From positions 9,866,777-9,930,776 of the forward strand of contig NC_051141.1 of assembly GCF_014839805.1 (NCBI RefSeq): DNA of 64,000 bases, written 5' to 3'. The position numbers and the translations under genes were made by a program. The notes under the pieces were generated by a model, which was not told the origin of the DNA, did no database searches, and was given only the letters and a program-made list of their open reading frames with translations. Shown in pieces: positions 13,333 through 25,200 of the stretch. Position 1 is the stretch's first letter. Every line of letters starts with the position of its first letter. The DNA comes from Manduca sexta (lineage: Eukaryota > Arthropoda > Insecta > Lepidoptera > Sphingidae).

Positions 13333-13638
13333 CTCGTATTTTATGCCGGCCAAACGAAGCCATGTTTCTACTTTCAAACAGAAGGATGATGTTGATGGTA
13401 ACAAAGGATTTCGCGGAAATTGGTACAGATAGACCACATCTTTCTCAAAATTGGTTTTACGGACAGTTGGTTTCGGCTGGGAGAGTTCTACTTTTTTCTC
13501 TTCGATCTTTTCTTCAACTTTCTCCGCTGAAGCCGGTGCCTCCTCCTTAGTTTGGCCATTATCCACTGGCGTGTCCTCCTTCATGATCTTCTCTTTCTCC
13601 GGATTCTCCGGAACGTTATTTGTAGTATCAACAGTCAT
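13333..13638 (-). CDS. fax: Failed axon connections homologue, first coding exon (partial gene)
   Basis: This exon encodes 102 residues. An acidic, Lys/Glu-rich, probably disordered N-terminus (MTVDTTNNVPENPEKEK...) leads into the conserved block TNFEKDVVYLYQFPRNP...FCLKVETWLRLAGIKYE. That block is the hallmark start of the Fax/FAXC family, which is thioredoxin/GST-like and related to metaxins. Drosophila Fax acts with Abl in axon development. The exon ends in phase 0 at a consensus donor (GTAAGT). I chose the ATG at 13638; an in-frame ATG at 13677 would add 13 residues (MRVGCFKTLIYIT) not expected in the family. The remaining GST-like domain lies outside the window to the left. Identification is confident for the family; the exact start is less certain. 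Confidence 0.88.
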
Positions 13639-13639
13639 T

Positions 13640-13915
13640 GTGATATATATCAAAGTTTTAAAACAACCCACACGCACAACAAATTGCTCAAAATTCCCGT
13701 AAGCAATTTATAAATTTCGCTTCACCGTCGAAAACGAGGGAGCGCAACGTTGTATATCGCCTAACTGACAAGCCGATCTGCCGGGTGCCGCCGCACCGCT
13801 TGTACAAAGCTTCTACCTCTGGCCGCATCCGCTAGGGTGCATTAGTCACCGAATAACAAGTCGTTGCCAGGCCACGCCATTAAATCAACGCTTGGCTTAC
13901 AAAATGGCGCCTAAC
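13640..13915 (-). promoter_or_regulatory. fax upstream region, GC-richer, YY1/Pho-like core
   Basis: Immediately 5' of the fax exon the sequence becomes GC-richer (about 13725-13910) than the surrounding AT-rich DNA, as expected for a promoter or 5'UTR. On the plus strand AAAATGGCGCC at 13901-13911 fits the core of YY1/Pho-type sites. A similar AAAATGGCAGG occurs 5' of MED23 at 34601. No clear TATA box or initiator could be assigned, so the transcription start is unknown. Confidence 0.35.
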
Positions 13916-16900
13916 TTTAGATTTAAAGTTAAAATTTGTAAATAAAATCTGACTAAATAGAAACAAATTAGGAGTTATGCGACTTAACTATAATAATATC
14001 TTAATAAAATATTTTTTTAATGTAGTTATATAATTTTATGAAGCAAAGAAAGAAAATAAGTACTTGTATTGACTTTCAGTACAATAGCGGGAAATATGAA
14101 CAAAAGTGCTTACGAGTTAGACTAAAAAGCACTTATTTCGTCAATTAAAATGATTAGTCAAACACTCCTACAATAGCAATTATAATTGAAATATTATTTA
14201 CGTAAAGCTTTTGAAATAACCTATGGTGTCAGCCAAGTTCGATAGACAGCCGAAGGTCCACACTCCAGATTAATGATTATACATAAAATAATATTTTAAA
14301 AAAAGCGAACAGGCCGTTTTTGTGAATATACTTAGATATTGCATGCTTCAAGTTATTTGGATTAAGTACGTTTTTCTAAGTCTTAGTAAACAATGACTAA
14401 ACAAGTCCAGCTAATTATTAAGCATTTGTGGTAATTTGGATTAGGTACATGTACATAACGTGATCTGCCATGCAATCCACGTCAGGTCTTTTTAATGAAA
14501 TCGTTATACAAATTTGCCTTTTGTAACAAAAATATAAGTAGCTACTTAACCTGCGCTTTATTCTATTTGCAACATATATTGAAACCGACCTCATTCGTTA
14601 TTAATTAAATAAGTTTAACACTTTACGAGTACATTATGCCTTTTAGTTATGTATACGTAATGTAATAAGATCAGGGGGCCCCATTCTGTCAACAGACACA
14701 TATTTTCTTAGCTTAGCTAGCAATTTAAATTAGGCAGCGACTCCATAATATAATATATATTTTTATATATAATTTTTCTAGAAGACTGGTTATAGTTTTT
14801 CGACCATACTGCCTAGTCTTGCGTATGACAAAGTATTATAATGTGCATACAGATTATACACATTAAAACACGCAATGCAATAATGTGGGTACATTATGTA
14901 CTTACCTGTTTTTTTTTTCATAAATTCTTATCATCATCTAGAAAGTTTCATCATTTATTGGTTTGTAGTGGGTTTTGAAATCGGATTTATTTTAGTTATA
15001 AAATTTTTCTTTTTTATTAATTAAAATATACATAGATGTTGAGATATTGAACAAAAAACGAAATAATAATCAAAATGTTATTTAGTTTTGTGGAGTTCCC
15101 TTACGTATCTTTGAACAAAAATTAAACAACAAAATTCTTGATATGGCACCATCTTGTGGCTATACATACTGAACCCAACAAAAAAAATATCAAAATCCTA
15201 TTTGATTTAAAAGAATATCTATTTTCATCTTCGCACTCCAAGGTAGGTAATAAGCAAGCCCATTCAAGAATAAATCGGAGCACGTATTAAAAAATTGTCA
15301 CCGAACAAAGTAATAAAAATATTATGAATAAAGCAACCTTCTCATTTTGAAGATACTCTTAAATAATTTACTAATTGATTTAGATAAGTGTACGCGACTT
15401 TCAGAAACATTATTATTTCTCCAAATGAGATATAAATATTCCAAAGACTTTGAGATCGTTTTTGAGAACTTCCCAGTACTTAATTACAATTTAGTTAAAA
15501 TTGTAACCGAAACGAACACCATATTGGTTATGTGAGGGTAATAAAATATTTAGAAAGTAGTAATTAAAATATTTATTTTCTTATTCTTAATATAAATATG
15601 ATGAAAATCTTTACATATAATCAGAATTATTATAAATTATGCAAAAATCACATTATTACCATTTGTATGATTACAATGTCACTAGATATAAATTTAAGTA
15701 TAGAACTTTGCTTCCGTATTAAAATACAATTTTTATTGCGTTAAAAGGCAAGGTGACACGAAGTGATCACCATTTTCAATAAACGACCCGATCGCTTTTT
15801 TAGATCTATCTCAAAAATGGATCAAACAAAACAAAGATTTTTGAACATGATTGCAAATTACTTATATTGATTGGTTCATTCTCGGAATTGGATTAAATAT
15901 TGACATTGGGATCGATTATTAAAAACGGCTGTAAATCGGAGTAGAGGTTCTCATAAATTATCTTCTGCACCTAATAGTGATAACCAATATGGAGAATTTT
16001 ATGTATTAGAAATAATCAAGTAAAATATGAGTAATTATATATAATCATGTTAAAATATAATATACATATTCTGTATAATATAGTAAAACTAAAAACCATG
16101 TGCAAAATATCTTAGTATTAAAATTGTATACTTATACCTATATACTTACATAGAGGTGCGTCCTTTTATGGCTTAAAACTAAATCTTATTATAATGTACT
16201 AGAACCGACTTGATATTGTGTAGCATTAACAAGTTTAAAATATATTATGTCATATGCAAAACATTTTATATTTGAAAATTGGTAGCCATCATGTCAATAA
16301 CAAATGATTATCATAATATTTATTATTTCTCTAGCGTATGTGGGCTGTAAGCTAGGCGGTCTCGAGTTTGATTCCTAGTTCTGGCAACACTTAATATGTG
16401 TTTGCTTAATGCTGGGGCCACACTAATATGTGTTGAGACGAAGCATAAGTATAACAACGAGTTAAAGCGATCATTTTACAATGGAATTCATTGTGGTTAG
16501 TGTGGCTGTAGCAAATCATCAGCCCGGAATTGGATCTGCCTGAGCAGTTTAATGTTAGACAGGCAGCCAGTTGTAAAAACTAAAGTCAAATATTTAACAA
16601 CAACATACGCGAAAAATTGTGTTGCGCCAAATCCACATTAGCGTGAAAGAGGGCAGATAGTAAATAAAAATAGCGTAAAGTCGAAACAATCAATACCGAA
16701 ATCCATATAACAATTGCATAGCTAGAAAAATCTGTTATACAATGGATGAACATACATTGTATAACAATATTCATTATTCGGCAATGAATGGGCGGTAGGT
16801 TTTTCCACAATCCTTAATAATATTATATAATATAAACATTATCTATGAATATCCTTATATTGTATTAAAAAACATCACCTTCTTATCATGCACTTATTCT

Positions 16901-16971
16901 GTAAATTGCACTTGCGAGTTGTGACCCATATTTTATTTCAATAGAACTTTAAAAAAAATAAACTAACATTA
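13916..16971. other. Intergenic DNA, no gene recognised
   Basis: AT-rich sequence upstream of fax with only short frames lacking recognisable similarity. A tRNA-promoter-like stretch near 16336-16400 (GTAAGCTAGGCGG, then GAGTTTGATTCCTAG) looks like the head of a degenerate SINE, related to words near 20010 and 47220. I see no other structured feature. Confidence 0.4.
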
Positions 16972-18598
16972 GGGGCATTCCACGTGAAGCGGGCACGAAA
17001 AAAAACTCGATGTCTCAGATTTTCGTAATATTTGATTATGTTATACCTGTATATGTCCTCGATCCAGATACAAAATATTATTAAAGTATAAAGCCTGGTT
17101 AGCGAGTTAAAGGACTTTGAAGTTTTGACTGGCCGGCTGGTATACGCCACTTCGAATCCAATTATCAAGTTTTTAAATGTTACAATAAAATAAATAAACC
17201 AATGAAATAAATACTTCATTTAATGAGCTTTTTGTTGTATTTTGTAAATTGAAAAATGATTTTTTTTCTTTGAAAAAAATGTGTTTGAAAGTTTCAAACT
17301 TGAATTTCACAAAGTTGGCATATTTATATTTTTTTTCTAAAAATAATTACTATTGTATAGATAATCCCTGCGAAGTTTCATAATGGGCTGAGAAGAAGTT
17401 TAGGAGCTAGACCGATTACAGTGCCGAAGCGCGGCGGTCGCCAGAAAGAGCGAAGTAATGAAAACTTTCAATTAAACTAAATACTTTAGATCAGATAATT
17501 TTATCATGTTTTGCATTGCTTTAAAGATTCAATTACATCTGATTATAATATTAAAAAACATATTTATATTACTGACGGTGCACAACAACATTTGAAACTT
17601 GGCAAGGATAATCTATATACAATATTGGCTATTTTAGTAGAAAAAAGTTATTATATAAATATGCCAACTTTGTGAAATACAAGTTTGAAACATTAAAATA
17701 TATATGAATAGTAATAATAAATAGTAGTAGTAATAATAAATATGGGTTTGTGGCATTGATGTTCTAGCCTATATGTATAAGCGGTCGGGTATCGTGATGG
17801 CTTTGTTTGATGCGTTATGTAAACTAGCTTGTGTCGCCAGGCGTTTTAGGTTATCACCGAGGCCGTCAAATTGCCCTTCTGCCATGTGAAGTGGCACGAA
17901 AATGAAATTCTGCATCTTTACCACAATCCTGTTTGAAATATAACAAGTTAATACAATTAAATCTTTTTAAAATGTTGTTGTGCACCGTCAGTAATATAAA
18001 TATATTTTTTATATTATAATCAGATGTAATTGAATCGTTAGAGCGATGCAAAACATGATAAAATACTCTGATCGACAGTATTTAGTTTAATGGAAAGTTT
18101 TACTACTTCGCTCTTTCTGGCGACCGCCGCGCTTCGGCACTGTAATCGGTCTAGCTCCTAAACTACTTCTCAGCCCATTATGAAACTTCGCAGGGATTGT
18201 CTATACAATAGTAGCTATTTTTAGAAAAACAAATAAAAAATATATAAATATGCCAACTTTGTGAAATTCAAGTTTGAAACTTTCAAACACATTTTTTTCA
18301 AAGAAAAAAAATCATTTTACAATTTACAAGAATACAACAAAAAAGCTCATTAAATGAAGTATTTATTTCATTACTTTATTTATTTTATTGTAATATTTAA
18401 AAACTTGATAATTGGATTCGAAGTGGCGTATACCAGCCGGCCAGTCAAAACTTCAAAGTCCTTTAACTCGCTAACCAGGCTTTATACTTTAATAATATTT
18501 TGTATCTGGATCGAGGACATATACAGGTATAACATAATCAATTACGAAAATCTGAGACATCGAGTTTTTTTTCGTGCCCGCTTCACGTGGAATGCCCC
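16972..18598. mobile_element. Fold-back DNA transposon with ~620-bp inverted arms
   Basis: The left arm 16972-17592 and right arm 17971-18598 are near-identical inverted copies separated by a 378-bp spacer. Each terminus reads GGGGCATTCCACGTGAAGCG inward. The element is flanked by ATTA on both sides (16968-16971 and 18599-18602), a likely 4-bp target duplication. The arms contain mirrored short frames (93 and 85 aa, both starting MKYLFH) that are arm sequence read twice, not two genes. The spacer holds a third partial copy of arm sequence (about 17596-17695) and a decayed terminus-like word (CCATGTGAAGTGGCACGAAA, 17882-17901). No transposase is visible, so it is probably non-autonomous. I cannot assign the superfamily. 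Confidence 0.85.
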
Positions 18599-18606
18599 AT
18601 TATTCA

Positions 18607-18860
18607 AATAAAACCGGTCACGTGCCAGTTGGACTCGCGCTTCGGGTTCCGTACAAGCTTTTAGGCAAAGGTATCTAAGTATATAAGTGCACATTTACAG
18701 TTTTCTGATATTTTCCTTTACTTGTGCTGTAAGACACTGCTTCTTGCCAAATTTGATCATTCTAATTCAACAGGAAGCGTCCTAGAGTTTTTGATTCCCT
18801 TGCGAAATCGCAAAATATGCGGCATAAACTGTTATATTATATATTACGTACACTTACAAG
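18607..18860 (+). repeat. Lepidopteran interspersed repeat (GACTCGCGC..GGGTTCCGTAC type)
   Basis: Directly after the fold-back element, words such as CCGGTCACGTGCCAGTTGG, ACTCGCGCTTCGGGTTCCGT, ACTGCTTCTTGCCAAATTTG and AGAGTTTTTGATTCCC follow the order of a very common lepidopteran repeat, as I recall it. No protein is encoded. The boundaries are approximate. Confidence 0.5.
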
Positions 18861-21800
18861 TTTGATTTTTGTTTATAGTTGATAGAAACCATAGCCAAGT
18901 GTTTGTTATTAACTCTAACCGGATACCACTAGGCGTCCTGATAAAAAATCTCTTGACAGTCAGAACATTAAAAATAATTTTAATCAATTGACATTGATTA
19001 CTTTTATTCTGAAATGCAATATTTGTTTAAAAAATTGTCAAAAGCCTAAATAATTCGTAATAACGCAAATAAGCAAGTTCTATTGAAATAAATTATAAAA
19101 ATTTTGTAACTGGATTTATAAATTCTAGAGTAATTGAATCAGTCAGTTTATCTATAACCACGCTGTTACATTACAATAAATAATACCTACCATTTGACTA
19201 TAAAAACCACTACATGTGATGCAAGTAGCTTAAATAATAAATAACAAAATTAAAATAGTTATCATTTTCACACGTCGACAATAACATTATTCAATTCCTT
19301 AGGTTCGTACAACTAGTGGTATTCTAATTCAATTGAGGCCTATTTACATAGCTGACATCCTCGATCAGATAAATAAAAATTACGCGAAATGTCTTAACAT
19401 TGTATGCCACTGTGTTTTTATTTTGGTGGGACAGCAAAATATATTCCATCTACTTTAATTATCATATTTACGTCCTTTTGTTCTCCTGAAAGTACTGTTG
19501 TTAAGGCTTTAAGCTGTTACCTTCCTTATAATAATATTATGGTCAGTTCGATTTTGTAGAACCTTATACATTGAAAATAAAAATGTTTAGATGGCTATGT
19601 GTGATTTCTTGGTAATAACATACCAACATCTTCCCGTCTCTATAGTGGGTATGGCTAATATCGATTTAAATTTTTGTCTAGAACACGAAACACTAAACTT
19701 ATAAGCTTATACACACGACGTTTTCAAAAAAATTGACAACGCCCTTCATCCATAGCCTAAATACGACACAATTTGAACCAGAGTACTGTTGCATTCGTAT
19801 TCGGGCGGTTAACACGCGCTAACTACGGTTTTAAAAATCGCTCGCAATGGCGCGTATGAAAAACACCGTCTGCATTGGCCATAAAGTACACATTCTTTTG
19901 AATATTATGTTTCGCGTTCAAAATATGCCACTAGCCGTCCAGGCCTACAGATTTTTTTTTCTGCGAAATAGTATAAAATCATTACGTTATTTGCCTAGTG
20001 TCAGCGTACGTTAACTATGAAGGCAGCCAGATTATAGGTTTGATTCCTAGGTCAGATAATAACAAACGATTATCTTGTATTTCCGGGCCCATAATGCCAC
20101 GTGATTCCGGCTGGAGTGCATAGAACCTTTACATTAACAAAATTACTACTGACGATGTATTTGAAAATGTTGAAATACTTCGATTTGGTAATATGTTTTA
20201 AGTTGATATCTAACTTCAATCTTATTTAAGATTTTTAGTAAGGTCATAGTTATAAAAAAATGACGCTAACTAACTTATCTGCGTAAAATTGTATTCTGAA
20301 TTGGATAAAGTCATACTTCCTTAGTTTATTCAATAATTTCAATTGTATGATTAGAGTTATGACTAAAATATTTTCTATTCTACCCAGTATCAAAAATATA
20401 TTATGTCACAATTACTCGCAGCGTTGGGATGAAGTATTGAAATGATCTCGAAACAAATCCAGTCACTCTTGCCTTAGTATTTAACTCTTGTACTCTTTAA
20501 CTATTGCTTTCGGTTGTAAATACATTTATTGAGACGATTGTAAAAATGTAAAATTTACGTTGTATAAAAACGTAAAAGTATGCTAGCAAATGAAATATTC
20601 ATTTTTATAACTATAATGTAAAAAGGCTAAAAAATATTAGACCTATTAACACCAATTGTAAATAAAGTGTGATATTGCCCATTATTTTATCTTATACTAG
20701 TTAATAGTAACTCTTTACAAACTATTTCTACTTAGTCTACAAAAGCCACAAAACATGTTCTGTAATTGTTTCTTACATTGGATTATTTGATCATACTCAT
20801 AACTTGCGTTTTTTGTATTATTCGATTGCATTGTCTATATGTCCCAGTGTACCAAAGCTTCGCGGCAAATAACACGACGTAAGCAAAATGGTAAATATAA
20901 TGTGTGACAAACAACTATAAAACATAAACACTTGATTTGTCCGTAAATAGTAATAATATAATTATATAACATTTACAAATAGAAGTCAGTTTATGTCCCT
21001 TATGATAATGAGGCTTTAACGTTTGTTCTAATTAATTCAGTAGTCACAGAGTACAGTGATGCGTCTGATCGTGTTCGTGGCGTGAACTAGCTGATCTAGC
21101 TGAATAAACTTTATCATTATAGTGCATCGTCAGCATCATATCTTACTATTCAGTCGACGGGTTTAAGTTACAAAAGATGTCTAAAATAACTTAGATTTAT
21201 GCTATTTTTATTGCATTTATTTCGATGCTCCAGAACTATTGCTGCAAATATAATGGTTCTCCCTATCTCTAGTATCGCACATATTTTTACTACAAAAGCG
21301 TATAGTAAACTGAAATTGTCAGTATACTTATGTAAATCGTTACAAACATAGATATAAATCTTTAGATATGTGCTCGAAGACCTAAATCATGTTGCATTTT
21401 AATTATGTGCGATAACGAAATTACATGCATGCGCATACAATCCTATTACTGACAATATTTGTTACGCCTAATGAATTGACATGCGACAGTAAATATTGAA
21501 TTGTAATATATTTACTGCGAAATTTGTGCATTCAGTTTTATACAAAGGCAACTTTTGTAAGACTAATTTATAGGGCCGTATTAATAAATCAATTACAGCT
21601 TTGAGTAGGATCTCGTGTAGACGTTTAATGTATTGAACTATTTAGTAAACAGAGCCTAAGCTATAATTTAAGAGCACGTCAGCTGTCACATATTGTGATA
21701 TAAAATATAATTTGAGCTGTTATGAGATGAGTTTATTATATAGCGGCTATCTTGAGAGGCTGACCTTCATTTGGCAGAGTCTCAGCTAATATTGGACTTT

Positions 21801-22247
21801 AGAGTGCAAATAAATTGCATCTATTAATACGACCCCTAGTCTCGCTCACTAACTTTACGAATGGTACGTATCTATGTTAAACAGCTTAATCAGTGACACG
21901 TACAAGTGTGAACGTCGTATATTTAAATCGAGGATTATTAACAAAATTTGCAGAAGTTTAATTGCAAGAGAGATTTGTACAGTGTTAACAAAAACGGTAA
22001 AAACTTCTGCAAATTACGTTTGTAACTTGCGGCGAGCCGCGAATCGTACGTATATAATTAATTAGTAGCTAGTGTAAACGCATATAGAAGTTCATGCGCA
22101 AAATATTGCTGCGAGAACTTGCTAGCCGAAACTTAGCTTAACAACCATTTATATCTACAACGACAGATCCAAACACTTACTACAGCGTAGCCATCACTCG
22201 GAGCTGGAGCTCGAACTGGACGGCGTGTAGCTGTAGTAATCGTTCTG
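18861..22247. other. Intergenic DNA and MED23 3' region, no gene recognised
   Basis: AT-rich DNA with only short, unrecognised frames. A degenerate SINE-head-like word (ATAGGTTTGATTCCTAGGTC) lies near 20035. On the minus strand an AATAAA at 21737-21732, about 510 nt after the MED23 stop, is a candidate poly(A) signal. There is nothing else I can support. Confidence 0.4.
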
Positions 22248-25200
22248 CTAGGCGGTGTTTATTTGCTCCACGTTCAAATGGGTTATGAAGCGCAGCCGCA
22301 TCTGCAACGCCGGACGAAGTTTGCGAATTACATTCTCAACTTCATTCTTCATTGTATCCCCGACGAACATGTATTTTATGTGATAGCTGCTTTGCCATTA
22401 AGGATTATATTCACTCTATAGCTCACATATACAACCTTACAATAGCATATTATGTATCTGCACATAAGATAAATTGAATTGATGAAAAATTATTATCATG
22501 ATCACCACAGAGCAATAATTCGTGGATACGGCGCAGTATAATGATCGCGGTTCAATGCCCTATTGCTTTTAATTAACAAAGAGTGAAGACACATACCATC
22601 CAGCGATTAATATACTCGTCTTATCAAACGATTTTATAAAACCGACAATAACTTTAATTACACACAATGAAGAAAGAAATAAAATTATTAGACTAAGTGT
22701 GTAAGCGCATTAATAATTTAAAATTATAAACACGTTCATGACACAAAAAGGATACAGTAAGTCGCAGATGGGGTCGATAAACTGCAGATGTGGCTGATTT
22801 TTGTCTATGTGGGCCAGCAGCTCGTATAAAGTGATTGTGATGTCCATGACGGCCCGAGACAAATCCGAATTAAATCTCTGCAGGAAGGGTCCCACCATGT
22901 GACACAAAAACAGTAACTGGATCTCCATGTGAACCTCCACAGCGAGCTTCTCTTTTATGAACCTGGAAAACATTTATACCGAAAAAAGTATATAAAATAA
23001 AGGTTTTAAAATACAACGAAACATTCATAATATTAAATTAATCTTTCCGGGAATGAAGCTGACATCATACCAAATTTAAGTTAAATAATTTAATACAGTA
23101 ATTTACTTGCAACAGCTCATCAGACAGTGTAACTTTGACATTTATAATATTAGTATAGATGTAAACTAAAGTTAAATAACATTAAACTTGTAATTATGTT
23201 ATAAAAAAACAATAAAACTTATAAAACTCACTGAGGTATTTGCATAATTTGTCCGACGACAGCATGGTACCATATAGCATGTGCGAGAGCAAGCGTCAAG
23301 CTATATTTGTTCTCCAGCATGGCGTCATTAGTGGTAGTCAGGCTGAAGAGCTGGAATGGCGTGTGCGGGTAGGGCCAGTCCGTCAGGTCGCTGCCGGTGA
23401 TCAGGTCAAGCAGCCGGTCGTGCAGCACCGTCCAGTACGGATCGGGCAGCGCGGCCATCACGAGACCGATCGCGTTAATCCAAAGCTGTATTTTTGTTGC
23501 AGGAATAACCACAAACCCCTTTGTGACAACGTCTAACATGCTATTACCCACGAAGTTTGGTGCAATTGGAAGTGACATGAGCTCCACACAAGTGACATAA
23601 AGGGAATGCGCTGAGGGATTAGGGTATTCATTGAATCGCCAATCTGTATTTGGAAAATGGGATGTTCCTGTCATCGCTGCGGCAATATTAAAGAAATATA
23701 TTTAAAATACAAATAAAAATACTTAATGTAACAAAATAACCGATCTACTTGTAATGCTCATCGTAACATTTAAGCATACTTTATTCTTATACTAGCTTCC
23801 GCCCGCAGTTTCGCCCGCGTGGATTTCGGACTTCAAAAATGGAGGAGGTGCTCAATTTGTCGGGATGTTTTTTTAATGTATGGTGGTATGCAGGTGGTCC
23901 GATTGTCCGGTCAGGGTCTGATGATGGGATCCTGGTGAAATCGAAGGAAGCATATAGCATGATTCAGTATTCACGCGTGATGGCTTATTATTAGCCTATT
24001 TCATGTATAACTTTGGTGTTTCTATACCGATTTCTATGATTCTTTTTTATGGAATATTTAATAATGTTAACTTTTTAATTAGGGATGTCTGAGAGTGTTA
24101 TAAACGTAAGAGTAAACAAATATAATGAGAAAGCTTCGAACTGCTAAGCTATCGGGAGTTAAACGTGTTATTGTGAGTCAACCATAAAAGATAGACATAT
24201 GCTGTCGTGGGATATTTTTATATAATTTTAAGGGGAACATTTCCGTCATACATGATTTCTGTGTAGCTTTAACCATTAAGGTTGCACACGCGACGGAAGC
24301 TCAAAAAATGGAGTAACTTCTCCCGGTTTCCCAACATTTCCCTTCACTGCTCTGCTCCTATTAATTGTAGCGTGATGAAAAGTATACTATATCCAGCTCA
24401 GGAGTATGAAAAATAATTGTACCAAGTTTCGTTAAAATCCGTCGAGTAGTTTTTAAATTTTGACATAATTTTCAGAGGATTAAAGGGAAGCGGACCCTTA
24501 CACATCAATTATGATTTTATATCACTACAATCCAGTTTCTGGGGAGACTATTTTACTATTTCGGGCATTTGAATGTTTGGACTAAATTGATTAACTGTAA
24601 TCTTATTTATCTCTACAATAATTAATGATGTAAGAGAGGACAATTATTATCCACGGAAACTAGATACCTAAACACATATTTTATGACAAAAACTACTACA
24701 ATACAATAATTACCCTATCTTAAAAATGGTGGTGTTTAAATCACTTCCATCACTATAACGACACTATTGTCGTTATAGTGATGGAAGTGATTTAAACACC
24801 ACCATAAATAATAATATCTATATATTAGCTTATCAATTGCAATCAATTAGTAACTGCACCAAATACGCTATGATATATGCATTTCCATGGGCGTAGCTAA
24901 AGAAATTTTACAGGGGGAGAGGGGGGAGGTCAGTTTCCTAAACAAAAAAGACTTCGGTGTACTTGCGGATTTGATCATTTCAATGGTTTTAAAAATGAAC
25001 AGTAGGTGGTAGTGGGCAGTGACAATCATCCAGCGTGTGGGCACCAACGACATTATCCTTCCCACTCCACCCCTCCCTCCTCTAGATACGTCTATGGTGA
25101 TTCCTATTAACATGATAATACTGTAACGTGCATTGGAAAAGGATACTGTCAACCATTCTGTTAACCAGACTTAAGTAGTAGTTGAGGTCTGGCACCCACG

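Noticed and set aside
16336..16400. A tRNA gene (B-box-like GAGTTTGATTCC)
   Set aside because: No cloverleaf could be drawn; similar words near 20035 and 47231 suggest degenerate SINE heads instead.
16938..18611. Two near-identical open frames (both starting MKYLFH) as a duplicated gene pair
   Set aside because: They are the same arm sequence of the fold-back element read on opposite strands; differences include frame-disturbing changes and no domain is recognisable.
22710..22755. MED23 ending at the stop in frame just after exon 16
   Set aside because: The frame after DLL (PFCVMN...) does not match the family, a GTATCC donor lies exactly there, and the expected C-terminus is found in phase at 22248-22386.
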